From Streptomyces sp. B1I3 (GTDB taxonomy: Bacteria > Actinomycetota > Actinomycetes > Streptomycetales > Streptomycetaceae): a DNA stretch of 64,000 nucleotides. Below the pieces are notes generated by a model. It was not told the DNA's origin. It worked only from the letters and a program-made list of their open reading frames with translations, and searched no databases. The stretch lies in contig NZ_JAUSYD010000001.1 in assembly GCF_030816615.1 (NCBI RefSeq), positions 3,038,001 through 3,102,000 of the forward strand. Direction: 5' to 3'. The position numbers and the translations under genes are program-made. The number at the start of each line of letters is the position of its first letter. The first letter of the stretch is position 1. Of this stretch, positions 8,103 through 15,986 are shown in pieces.

Positions 8103-10088
8103 GTGAGCGGTGACGAGGGCTGGGGCGGCAGAAGCGCGGGCCACATACCCCCGGGCGGCGGGGGTCGTGGCTGGTTCTTCCCCCTGACCCGGGCGTGGGC
8201 GGCGGGCGCGCTCGTGTACGTCGCCTCCGGCTTCGTGGTCACACGTGCCCTGGTCGAGACGCTCGCGACCGACGAGCGGCTGGACGCGTTCGGGTGGCGG
8301 CTGGCCCTGCTGCACCTGCCGGGCGTCGTCGTCACCGTGCTGACGGTGCTGGCCGCCGCCCGGGCGCTGCCCGAAGAGCGGCGTGACTCGCGTGTGCTGT
8401 ATCCGCTCGGCGCGCTGGCCGTCCCGCCGGCCGGACTCGCCTACGGCTACGTCGTGTCGTGGGACGTCGTGGGCACCGAGGGCATCCTGATGCCGGTCGT
8501 CGCGATGGTCACCGGCGCGGCCGTCGGGCTGGCACTCGACCGGCTGGTGGAGGAGCGCGGCACGGGGTCCCCGGCCCCGGCGCCGTACAGCCGCTCGTAC
8601 GACTGGCGTGACAACGGTGCCACCGCCACGGAGTACCTGGGCGTCATCGTCCTGGTCGTCGCGCTGATCGGCGCGCTCGCCATGGCCGGTCTCGGCGGCC
8701 GGATCGGCGAGGGCATCCGGTGCGCGATCAGTTCGCTGACCGGTGACGGCGCCGGGTGCACCGCGGGCGGGAACGGTACGGCGAAGCCGAAGACGGACGC
8801 CGACTACGAGCCGGCCCTCTGCCAGGTGTCGAGCATCTCCGACACCGCGGGCGGGAAGGTCAAGATCGGGTGGTTCGAATGGGGTGAGGAGTACGGCTTC
8901 CAGCAGAAGGTCGCCCAGGCCAACACCGATGTGAACGAGGACGGAAAGGTCGACGAGAACGACAAGCTCGTCTACATGACGTTCACCGACGCCGCGTCGG
9001 CCGGCCTCAACGCCAGCACGCCCGGCGTCAAACTCGGCAAGCTCGGCAAGGCGGACATCGACATCGGCGGCGGGATCAAGATCACCAACGGTGACACATG
9101 GGTGTTCGAGAGCGAGACGGACGCCCAGAAGATGAGGGACGACATCGAGGAGATGAAGATGTGGGAGACCTCGATGAAGCACAGCGGCGGCTACGGCGGC
9201 AACTGGTACTCGGGCATGAAGTGGGCGGAGAAGAAGGAGGCGATCGAGAAGAAGATCGGCGACAAGAAGATCTCCTACTCGACGCTCGGCATCAACGTGT
9301 ACGCCGACGGCGGCCTCTCCATCAAGCCGGGTGACGACACGAAGCTCGGCGCCAAGCTGGGCGGGAAGGCCAAGTTCTCCCCGGACGTGACGATCACCAA
9401 GGACGACGTGAAGGGCAACGAGTCCTACACGTACACCGCCAAGCTGGAGATCGAGGGCAAGGTCGGCGGCAACGCGGGCCCGCTCGGCGGCACGGCCGGC
9501 GCGAAGGACACCCGCACGGGAGCCCTCACCGTCACCCGCGACCAGAAGACCGGGAAGATCGTCCGGATCGACATGACGCAGACGGTGGAGAAGACCTCGA
9601 CGTCCGACAAGGGTGAGGCCGGTGGCGACAACGGCCAGAAGGACAAGGACAAGCGCGGTGGCAAGGGCGGCGTGACCGACTCCTCCGGCGACACGGGCAT
9701 CGAGGTCAGGACGGACTCGATCGTCTTCGGCAAGGAGACGGACAAGGACACGGAGGCCAAGAGGGACATCGCCGAGCAGTGGCTGGACGGCTCCGGCAAC
9801 AACACCGCCCCGTTCGAGTACATGTTCGGCGACAACTCCCCTCAGCAGAAGCCTGCCGGTACCGATCCCTTCGAGCAGATGATGTTCCAGGACGGCCTGT
9901 CCAGCACCATGCGGTACCACGGTGAGACGGACGCCCAGGAGTTCGGTTTCGAGGTCTCGCTCGGCATGAGTCTGGGATTCTCGATCTCCGACGAGCACAA
10001 GAAGGAGACACTGACCGACGCGCGGTTCCTCGGAGCTCCGCAGGGCGACAAGCGCTCGTACCTTCCGTACAGCTACTGCGCACGGTGA
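8103..10088 (+). CDS. pilin-fused surface/secreted protein (4 TM + internal prepilin site + EF-hand + beta-rich region)
   Basis: 661 residues from GTG 8103 (AGAGAGG upstream). Four hydrophobic helices (about 31-48, 66-87, 97-119, 127-147) are followed by an internal Flp-type prepilin motif: NG172/ATATE177 with Glu at +5, then a helix (178-196) and the segment AISSLTG...C. The remaining ~440 residues are soluble, Gly/Lys/Asp-rich and probably beta-structured. They include a canonical EF-hand-like loop at 276-287 (DVNEDGKVDEND) and glycine-rich strands (LGAKLGGKAKF, GGNAGPLGGTAGAK). The N-terminal design, including the SLTG-Cys motif, matches the toxin protein at 12415-14823, so both look like one family with different C-termini. 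No known catalytic domain found. Inference: prepilin peptidase releases or assembles the C-terminal part. It heads a run of three plus-strand genes with a lipoprotein and a DUF3592 protein. Confidence 0.85.
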   Translation: MSGDEGWGGRSAGHIPPGGGGRGWFFPLTRAWAAGALVYVASGFVVTRALVETLATDERLDAFGWRLALLHLPGVVVTVLTVLAAARALPEERRDSRVLYPLGALAVPPAGLAYGYVVSWDVVGTEGILMPVVAMVTGAAVGLALDRLVEERGTGSPAPAPYSRSYDWRDNGATATEYLGVIVLVVALIGALAMAGLGGRIGEGIRCAISSLTGDGAGCTAGGNGTAKPKTDADYEPALCQVSSISDTAGGKVKIGWFEWGEEYGFQQKVAQANTDVNEDGKVDENDKLVYMTFTDAASAGLNASTPGVKLGKLGKADIDIGGGIKITNGDTWVFESETDAQKMRDDIEEMKMWETSMKHSGGYGGNWYSGMKWAEKKEAIEKKIGDKKISYSTLGINVYADGGLSIKPGDDTKLGAKLGGKAKFSPDVTITKDDVKGNESYTYTAKLEIEGKVGGNAGPLGGTAGAKDTRTGALTVTRDQKTGKIVRIDMTQTVEKTSTSDKGEAGGDNGQKDKDKRGGKGGVTDSSGDTGIEVRTDSIVFGKETDKDTEAKRDIAEQWLDGSGNNTAPFEYMFGDNSPQQKPAGTDPFEQMMFQDGLSSTMRYHGETDAQEFGFEVSLGMSLGFSISDEHKKETLTDARFLGAPQGDKRSYLPYSYCAR

Positions 10089-10110
10089 AGACGCACGACG
10101 AAGAGAGGCG

Positions 10111-10692
10111 ATGACGTTGACGAAGTCCAAGGCGCTCGGCCCGGTTCTCGCCGCCGCCCTCGGTCTGACGCTGCTCACCGGCTGCGGCGGCGGCGACACC
10201 GCCGCGGTCCCGGAAGGGTGGGGCACGCTCGACACGAAGAGCGTGTCCGTGGGCTACCCCAGGGACCAGGGGTACGCCCCGCAGCCGGCCGCCGAGCGCA
10301 GCGAGTCCAACGCCGCCGTCGCGCTCAAGGAGGAGAGAGGGCTGCGCACCGGCATGGTCTCGGTCCAGTTGGACTTCGCCACCGGCGTCAGCGACGCCGG
10401 TGAGGCCGCCGCCGCGGCAGGTGCCGGGATCGGTCTCGGGGCGACCCGGAAGGACACCCGGGACGTGCGGCTGGCAGGTGAAACGAGCGCCCGCGAAGCC
10501 CGCAGGATCGACTACGAGTTCACGTCCGGCGGCGAGGACCGGACCCCGGTGAAGGGCACCCGGATGACCGGGGTCGTCGTGGCCGGTGTCGACTCGCGGG
10601 ACGTACCGTTCGCGATCCGGGTCAACGCGGTGAAGGGTGCGCTGAGCCCCGCCGATCTCGACGCGTTCGTCGAGTCCATCACGGTCAAGTAA
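10111..10692 (+). CDS. putative lipoprotein
   Basis: 193 residues, ATG 10111 with GAGAGG upstream, 22 bases after the pilin-fused gene. A lipoprotein signal is clear: basic start, hydrophobic stretch and lipobox LLTGC at about residue 25, so it is expected on the outer face of the membrane. The mature part has GWGTLDTKSVSVGYP and EARRIDYEFTSGG strands and ends ADLDAFVESITVK, a layout like small actinobacterial lipoproteins of the LpqN/PsbP-like type, though I am not sure of the family. Position directly after a pilin-fused protein suggests a partner or protective role at the cell surface; this is inference. Confidence 0.82.
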   Translation: MTLTKSKALGPVLAAALGLTLLTGCGGGDTAAVPEGWGTLDTKSVSVGYPRDQGYAPQPAAERSESNAAVALKEERGLRTGMVSVQLDFATGVSDAGEAAAAAGAGIGLGATRKDTRDVRLAGETSAREARRIDYEFTSGGEDRTPVKGTRMTGVVVAGVDSRDVPFAIRVNAVKGALSPADLDAFVESITVK

Positions 10693-10712
10693 CCCGCTGG
10701 GGAGCCTCTTCC

Positions 10713-11162
10713 ATGGACGTACTGCCCGGTGGCACGGCCACCTTCCTGCTGTTGTTCGGCCTGTTCCTCGGCGCGTTCGCCGTCCGCTCCGCCCTCCGGC
10801 TGGGCCGGGTCCTGCGCCTGGTGCGGCACGGCGAGCACGTCGAGGGCCGCTGCTCGGACCGTCGCGTGGTCGACCGGGGCGCCGGGATGGAGCGGAGATA
10901 CGCCACGGAGTACGTCTTCGCCTTCCGCACCCCGGACGGCCTGGACGTGGAGTTCACCGATCACGCTCCCGGCCCGTTCGGCTTCGAGGTCGGTGCGCCG
11001 ATACGGATCTCCTACGACCCGGCGGACCCTGTACGGCGGGCCACCGTGGCCGGGCCGGGCGCGTGGGGGCCGGTGCTGATGCCGGCGGTGTTCGCCACGG
11101 TGCTCGGGCTGTTCTCGCTGGGGCTGCTGCTCGGCTTCGCGGCGATGCGGGGCTGGGGCTGA
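10713..11162 (+). CDS. DUF3592-like membrane protein
   Basis: 149 residues with a membrane helix at each end (FLLLFGLFLGAFAVRSAL near the start; VFATVLGLFSLGLLLGFAA at the end). Between them is an external or cytoplasmic beta domain with HGEHVEGRCSDRRVV, ATEYVFAFRTPDG and IRISYDPADPVRRATV, the pattern of DUF3592 proteins (small domain with a conserved Y-DP-P motif). The domain's role is unknown. It follows the lipoprotein gene by 20 bases in what looks like a three-gene transcription unit with the pilin-fused gene, and converges with the gene ending at 11175. Confidence 0.8.
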   Translation: MDVLPGGTATFLLLFGLFLGAFAVRSALRLGRVLRLVRHGEHVEGRCSDRRVVDRGAGMERRYATEYVFAFRTPDGLDVEFTDHAPGPFGFEVGAPIRISYDPADPVRRATVAGPGAWGPVLMPAVFATVLGLFSLGLLLGFAAMRGWG

Positions 11163-11174
11163 GGGCCGGGCGTG

Positions 11175-11663
11175 TCATCCGGCGGACGCCGTCGCCAGGG
11201 CCACGGCGAAGAGGACGACCGGTTCCTCCCGGTCCATCCGGCCGGTACCGACCCCTACCGTGCGCCCGCCGCCCGCGTCCCAGACGTGCAGGTCACCGAA
11301 GTAGCCGAGCTCGAAGAGCGCCGCGTGGAACGGGGGGACGGGCGCGCCCTCCGCCTCGCGTTCGGCGTACGCGTCCGTGGCCAGTACACGGTGCGGCCCC
11401 CAGCGCTCGTCCAGCGCGAGGACGACACCCCAGCGCTCGGTCTCGAACGCCTCGTGCGCGGCTTCCGCGCTCTCGCCGTCGTCATCGGCGCCGTAGAAGT
11501 CCTGACTGACCCGGAGCGCGACGATCGCGAAGTCCTCGCCACCGGCGGAGCGGGTGGTGTCGGCACAGCCGGCCCACGGCGGGGTGAAGGGGCCGGTCCG
11601 CAGCGCCTCGACCGCCGAGACGTCCTCGCTCACCCTGGCTCCGAATTCCCGTGCCCCGCTCAC
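11175..11663 (-). CDS. hypothetical protein coupled to the Imm52-like gene (possible second immunity protein)
   Basis: 162 residues from GTG 11663, which overlaps the stop of the upstream gene as GTGA, a translational-coupling arrangement. Soluble, acidic, no signal peptide. Visible blocks: FAIVALRVSQDFYGADDDGESAE, WGVVLALDERWGPHRVL, FHAALFELGYFGDLHVWD and a C-terminal VVLFAVALATASAG. I do not recognise a family. Because it is the third gene after a toxin and its probable immunity gene and is tightly coupled to the latter, it may be a further immunity protein or accessory, but nothing in the sequence proves this. Confidence 0.72.
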   Translation of the reverse strand: MSGAREFGARVSEDVSAVEALRTGPFTPPWAGCADTTRSAGGEDFAIVALRVSQDFYGADDDGESAEAAHEAFETERWGVVLALDERWGPHRVLATDAYAEREAEGAPVPPFHAALFELGYFGDLHVWDAGGGRTVGVGTGRMDREEPVVLFAVALATASAG

Positions 11664-12382
11664 CACACGGGCCGTGGCGCCGACGCGGGCAGGGGCTCCA
11701 GCGCCCCCGCGGCGGCCAGTGTCCGCTGCGCGGCGACGACCGCTTCGCCGGAGTGGCCCGTCTCCAGGACCAGCCCTCCGCCGGCCGTGGCCCGGCGCGG
11801 ACCGCCGAAGTCCTCGGGGACGAGGGCTGCCCTGTTCGCGGAGAGGTAGGTCGCCCACCCGCAGCGCGGCTGCGAGTTGCGGAGGCCGAAGGCGGCCTTG
11901 ACCGTGCCGAAGAGTTCGCGGTCGTACGTCAGCCCGGTGTCGGCGTCCCAGGACTCGGCGAGAGCGGTGAGCACCTCGGGCAGCCGGCCGGTGAGCGGCG
12001 CCTGCGCGGCGGTCGCCGCACCGGGTGCCGGGAACAGCTGGAGGGTCGCCGTGAACGGCGTGTACTCGTCACTGCCGCCCCCCTTGGCCCGTAGATAGGC
12101 GTAGCCGCCGTCCGGCCACCTGCCGACGACGGCAGCCGACCAGCCGATGACGTCGGCGTCCTCCTCCGGTCCTCCGGCCTCGACCACGGCGGCGACGTCC
12201 TCGGCCTTGTCCGGGACGGCCTCACCCGTGGCGGTGCCGTCCACGTCCCAGCGCCAGTCGACCGCCGCCCCGGCCGACAGCTCCGTCAGCCGGCCGAGCG
12301 TCACCAGCCAGCGTCCCGCCAGTTCCAGGGGCGACTCGGGCCGGGGCCCCCAGGACACCTTCACTACCACTTCGCCGGACAT
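11660..12382 (-). CDS. Imm52-like immunity protein
   Basis: 240 residues, ATG 12382 with GGAGAGG upstream, 32 bases after the stop of the nuclease-toxin gene. Soluble, no signal peptide, so it acts in the cytoplasm. Aromatic landmarks (RWLVTLGRLTEL, VDWRWDVDG, CGWATYLSAN, GLVLETGHS) fit what I recall of the Imm52 family: an alpha+beta fold with conserved aromatic residues, usually encoded beside toxins with Tox-REase-5 domains. The family assignment is by memory and pattern, not a search. Expected role: bind and block the C-terminal nuclease of the 12415-14823 protein so the producer and its kin survive. Confidence 0.68.
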   Translation of the reverse strand: MSGEVVVKVSWGPRPESPLELAGRWLVTLGRLTELSAGAAVDWRWDVDGTATGEAVPDKAEDVAAVVEAGGPEEDADVIGWSAAVVGRWPDGGYAYLRAKGGGSDEYTPFTATLQLFPAPGAATAAQAPLTGRLPEVLTALAESWDADTGLTYDRELFGTVKAAFGLRNSQPRCGWATYLSANRAALVPEDFGGPRRATAGGGLVLETGHSGEAVVAAQRTLAAAGALEPLPASAPRPVW

Positions 12383-12414
12383 GCGCGCCTCTCCGCCCTC
12401 GTGCTCCGCTGCCG

Positions 12415-14823
12415 CTAATTCTCCACCGCAGTGTGCTTCACGATCACATCCACGTCCGCGTCGTCGAACGCTTTCTGCGCCGCGTCGGCGACCTTCTTGT
12501 TGGAGAAGTTCCACTCGACCGGTTTGCCCCCGGCCGCACGCACCTGGCGCTGCGCCTGCTCCACGAACTTCGCCGCCTGCGCCGGCTCCAGGGTGCCGTC
12601 CGCCCGGACCTTCTTGCCGTATCCGAACTTCGCCTCCTTGTACGTCCCGGACGCGGAGTCCCATCCGTCGAAGTCGACGTCACGGCCGGTCCGCGGGTCC
12701 TTCACCGCGTACTCCTTGCCGCGCTTCACCCCGGAGACCTGTTCCTGGTAGCGCATCCAGCGCTCCATGCCCGGCCAGTAGGCCACCGACTTCTTGGCCT
12801 TCCAGGTGCCGTCGCCGAGGTCCTTGGACCCCTTGCGGGGGTTCTTCAGGTCGCCGTACCAGGAGGGCTTCTTCCATGCGGCCACCTTCTTGCGGCTCGC
12901 CTCCTTCGCCGCCTCCTTGGCCGCGTCCGCGTCCTTCTGCGCCTGCTCGGCCGCGTCGATCTCGTCCTGGTCGACGCCCTCGCACTTCTTCTCCGCGAAG
13001 AGGAGGACGGGCGCCCCCTGCACGCGGTAGGCCACTGCCGCGCGTCCCGCCGCGTTCACGCCGCCGGCGTACGAGGGCTGCCGCCGCCCGGGGTCGAGCG
13101 GCACGGTGTCCAGCGGCCCGGCGCCGATCAGGCATCCCTTGCCCGCGAGTTCGTCGGCGGCGTCGTCGGCGTGCCGCTGGGCCTCGTCCGCGGCCTTCTT
13201 CGCCCCGTCGACGTCGCCCTTGCCGGCCGCCTTGCGTGCCCGCTCCGCAGCCTTGCCGGCCTTCTGGGCGGCCTTGCCGAGCTTGCCCAGTTTCCCGAGC
13301 TTGCCGATCTTGCCGAGTTTCTGGGCGACCTTCGCCTCCCCGTACCCGGGGATGAAGAGCGATCCGATGTTCCAGACGACGTTGGTGCCGGCCCGGGTCT
13401 TCTGGCCGTTGTTCCACTGGTCCTTGACGTCGTCACCGATGAACATGTCGTCGAGCACGGTCAGCCCGGTGTCGACCGAGGAGCCGCCCCAGTCGGTCAG
13501 GGCGTCCCAGTAGTCGCCCTTGCGCCACTTGTCACCGGCGTCCTTGGTGCCTTCGGACCACGCGTCGCCCAGCGAACTGCCGTAGTCCTTGAGGCCGTCC
13601 CAGGTGCCGGGGAGGTCCGTGACCGTGTCCCAGATGCCGGTGACGTCACCCCAGACGCCGTCGACGAACAGACCGCCGCCGACCTGGCCGACCTTGTCGC
13701 CCGCGCAGGAGAAGAAGGCGCCGAAGCCCGAGAAACAGCCCTCGTCGTCGTCGCCGCCCCCGTCGGCCTCCTCCTCGTCGTCCTCCCAGCCCGGCTCGTC
13801 GTCGGCGGCGTCGGTCTTCTCCTCGTCCGGCTCGTCCCACCCCGCAGGCACGGGTGTGGTCGCATCCCACCCGCCGGCGCCGTCCGTGCCGCCGGTGCCG
13901 CCGGTGCCACCGGTGCCACCGGTGCCTCCTGAGCCCTCCGAGCCCCCGGTGCCTCCTGAGCCCTCCGAGCCGCCGGTGCCACCACTCGTGCCATCTGCAC
14001 CGCCGGTGCCGCCCGTCCCGCCGGTGGATCCGGTGGTTCCGCCGGTGGATCCGGTGGTTCCGCCGGTGCCGCCGGTGGACCCGCCCGTAGTTCCCGTGGT
14101 TCCGCCGCCGGTGCTCCCGCCGGGCTCCTGAGCTCCGGTCTCCCCGTCGGCCTCGACCGACTCGCTGCCGTCTCCCGAGGCGGGGCAGGCGGTCCCGGTC
14201 AGTGAGCAGATCGCGGACTGGAGGCCGTTGGATATCTGGCCGCCCACCCCGCCGAGGACGAGGGCCAGGATGATCATGGCCACGAGCGCGATCAGCCCGG
14301 CGTACTCGACGGTCGACTGCCCTCGGTCGCGCCGCCAGGTGATCATCCTGGGCAGGGAGAACGACCGCGCGTCGTCCCCCTCGCGTTGCGACGCGGACAG
14401 ACCGAACCAGGCCCTGCTGGACGCACGGCTGAGGAAGACGAGGATCAGCAGCGGCAGGAACATCTGCGTCAGGCCACGGAACGAACCGTCCCGGAGACTG
14501 GACAGCCCCCCGAGCAGCAGCCACACCTGGACGGCGAGCAGCCCACGCCACACCCACACACCACCCGTGCGGACCCTGCGTACCAGCGCCCAGCCGGTGA
14601 CGCCGGGCGCGGCCCCGTACGCGACGAGCGCGAGCATGGTGGCGTCCAGCGCGTCGGCGGCGGATGCCGCCAGCAGCAGGCCCACCCCGCCGAAGACCGT
14701 GACGGCGAACAGCACGTGGACGAGGACGCGCGCCACGCTCAGCAGTTGCGGCATCTCATGGCGCCGGTCAGCAGGTGACTGCCAGGCGCCGCCGAAAGCG
14801 GGAGTTCCCCCCAAGGTGGACAT
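12415..14823 (-). CDS. pilin-fused polymorphic toxin with C-terminal Tox-REase-5-like nuclease
   Basis: 802 residues from ATG 14823 (GAGG upstream). Order: four hydrophobic helices (about 27-52, 61-82, 91-109, 117-132); an internal Flp-type prepilin site RG168/QSTVE173 (Glu at +5) with helix 175-194 and AICSLTG-TAC; a Gly/Thr/Ser repeat linker (236-316); an acidic stretch (331-361); a Trp-rich region (385-470); a basic KLGKLGK/AAERARKAA helix (500-560); and a C-terminal nuclease-like domain (about 680-802). The last has YQEQVSGVKRGKEYAV, D-x-DFDGWD (D717/D719) and YKEAKFGYG (E730-x-K732), a PD-(D/E)xK core as in Tox-REase-5. The next gene is Imm52-like. Substrate is presumably nucleic acid. 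Export through the Tad machinery is my inference from the prepilin site. Confidence 0.8.
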   Translation of the reverse strand: MSTLGGTPAFGGAWQSPADRRHEMPQLLSVARVLVHVLFAVTVFGGVGLLLAASAADALDATMLALVAYGAAPGVTGWALVRRVRTGGVWVWRGLLAVQVWLLLGGLSSLRDGSFRGLTQMFLPLLILVFLSRASSRAWFGLSASQREGDDARSFSLPRMITWRRDRGQSTVEYAGLIALVAMIILALVLGGVGGQISNGLQSAICSLTGTACPASGDGSESVEADGETGAQEPGGSTGGGTTGTTGGSTGGTGGTTGSTGGTTGSTGGTGGTGGADGTSGGTGGSEGSGGTGGSEGSGGTGGTGGTGGTGGTDGAGGWDATTPVPAGWDEPDEEKTDAADDEPGWEDDEEEADGGGDDDEGCFSGFGAFFSCAGDKVGQVGGGLFVDGVWGDVTGIWDTVTDLPGTWDGLKDYGSSLGDAWSEGTKDAGDKWRKGDYWDALTDWGGSSVDTGLTVLDDMFIGDDVKDQWNNGQKTRAGTNVVWNIGSLFIPGYGEAKVAQKLGKIGKLGKLGKLGKAAQKAGKAAERARKAAGKGDVDGAKKAADEAQRHADDAADELAGKGCLIGAGPLDTVPLDPGRRQPSYAGGVNAAGRAAVAYRVQGAPVLLFAEKKCEGVDQDEIDAAEQAQKDADAAKEAAKEASRKKVAAWKKPSWYGDLKNPRKGSKDLGDGTWKAKKSVAYWPGMERWMRYQEQVSGVKRGKEYAVKDPRTGRDVDFDGWDSASGTYKEAKFGYGKKVRADGTLEPAQAAKFVEQAQRQVRAAGGKPVEWNFSNKKVADAAQKAFDDADVDVIVKHTAVEN
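13876..14118 (-). repeat. GGT/GGC-ACC triplet-rich tandem repeat coding the toxin linker
   Basis: About 240 bases of short imperfect repeats (GGTGCC, CCGGTGGATCC, and GAGCCCTCCGAGCC units) encode (G/S)TGG and GSEGSG repeats at residues 236-316 of the toxin protein. Repeat number probably varies between strains by slippage while staying in frame, changing the tether length between pilin-like part and toxin tip. Confidence 0.8.
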
Positions 14824-14893
14824 GATCGACCTCAACTCGCCTCAGCACGCGGCAGATTGAGCTCCGACGGTACGGCGTCCCACCCCGTGGGCG

Positions 14894-14911
14894 CTTGGGC
14901 CCACGGGCCCA
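14894..14911. promoter_or_regulatory. TTGGGCCC-AC-GGGCCCA element upstream of the toxin gene
   Basis: CTTGGGCCCACGGGCCCA, an exact 18-base copy of the element at 5983-6000. It lies 71-88 bases upstream of the toxin start codon, within the 157-base gap to the DUF574 methyltransferase gene. Confidence 0.6.
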
Positions 14912-14980
14912 AACAAGGACCCACGGCCGGCCGGCGCGGGCATCACCTGCGCAGCCGGGGCCCCGGCAGTCACACCCCTG

Positions 14981-15883
14981 TCAGTCCTTCACTCCCAGAC
15001 CCGCGTAGATGTTGATGTCGGCGTCCGTGACGTCGCTGATGTCCTTGTACCGGACCTTCTCGATGTCGCGGAGACTCGCCAGGTACGACACGTCGGGGCG
15101 CTCGGGGGCAGGGGCCGAGTGGTCCGGTCGCCAGTGGTGCACCGGGACGACGCCCGGTTCGGCGAGCTTCAGCCCGCTCTCCGTGAAGAAGCGCTCGACG
15201 TCGGCGAGGGAGCGCAGCACGAAGGTGAAGCCGCGCTCGGTGTACGTCCGCTGGACGGCGCGGACCTTCTCCGGGTTGAGGTCCTCGGTGAGGTGGCTGA
15301 GGACCACCCGGCTGCCGGAGGGCAGCGCGGCGATCAGCTCGCGCACGATCGGATACGCCTCCTCGTCCCCCACGAAGTGCAGGACGGCGACGAGGCAGAG
15401 GGCGATGGGCCGGTCGAAGTCGAGGGTCCGCACGGCGTGGTCGAGTATGCGTGCCGGATCCGCCAGATCGGCGTCGATGTAGTCCGTACGGCCTTCGGGG
15501 CCACTGGTGAGAAGTGCGCGGGCGTGCGCGAGGACGACCGGGTCGTTGTCCACATAGACCACGCGCGACTCGGGGGCGATGCGCTGGGCGATCTGGTGGA
15601 CGTTCTGCGAGGTCGGCAGCCCGGTGCCGATGTCGAGGAACTGCCGTATGCCGTACTCCCGCGTCAGCGTGGTCACGGCACGGCGCAGGAAGTCCCGGTT
15701 GTGCCGTACGTCGAGGTAGCCGCGGGGGTTGGCGGCGAGCGCGGCTGCCGCCGCTTCCCGGTCGGCCGCGTAGTGGTCCTTACCGCCGAGGAAGACGTCG
15801 TAGACGCGCGCAGGATGAGCCTTGCCGCTGTCGATCCGCGTTCGCAGGTCGTGCGGATTCTGCCTGGTTGCGTCACCGGTCAT
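14981..15883 (-). CDS. DUF574 SAM-dependent methyltransferase (Methyltransf_19)
   Basis: 300 residues, ATG 15883 with AAGGAG upstream. It matches the actinobacterial DUF574 family: conserved N-terminus IDSGKAHPARVYDVFLGGKDHYAADREAA, then FLDIGTGLPTSQNVHQ (SAM-binding motif I), VVYVDNDPVVLAHARALL (acidic motif II), DADLADP, and CLVAVLHFVGDEEAYPIVREL. C-terminus ends SYLASLRDIEKVRY-like. Family members bind SAM; acceptors are unknown, and Streptomyces carry dozens of copies, often beside regulator modules like the one just upstream (15987-17784). Probably monocistronic. Confidence 0.9.
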   Translation of the reverse strand: MTGDATRQNPHDLRTRIDSGKAHPARVYDVFLGGKDHYAADREAAAAALAANPRGYLDVRHNRDFLRRAVTTLTREYGIRQFLDIGTGLPTSQNVHQIAQRIAPESRVVYVDNDPVVLAHARALLTSGPEGRTDYIDADLADPARILDHAVRTLDFDRPIALCLVAVLHFVGDEEAYPIVRELIAALPSGSRVVLSHLTEDLNPEKVRAVQRTYTERGFTFVLRSLADVERFFTESGLKLAEPGVVPVHHWRPDHSAPAPERPDVSYLASLRDIEKVRYKDISDVTDADINIYAGLGVKD

Positions 15884-15986
15884 CAGGGTCTCCTTGGAGA
15901 GCGGTTCGAAAGCGGACGGGCGGGCCCACCGACACGACAACTGCCGCAGGGACTTGATGGTGCCCGGCCGTACGTCACGGCGCTAC

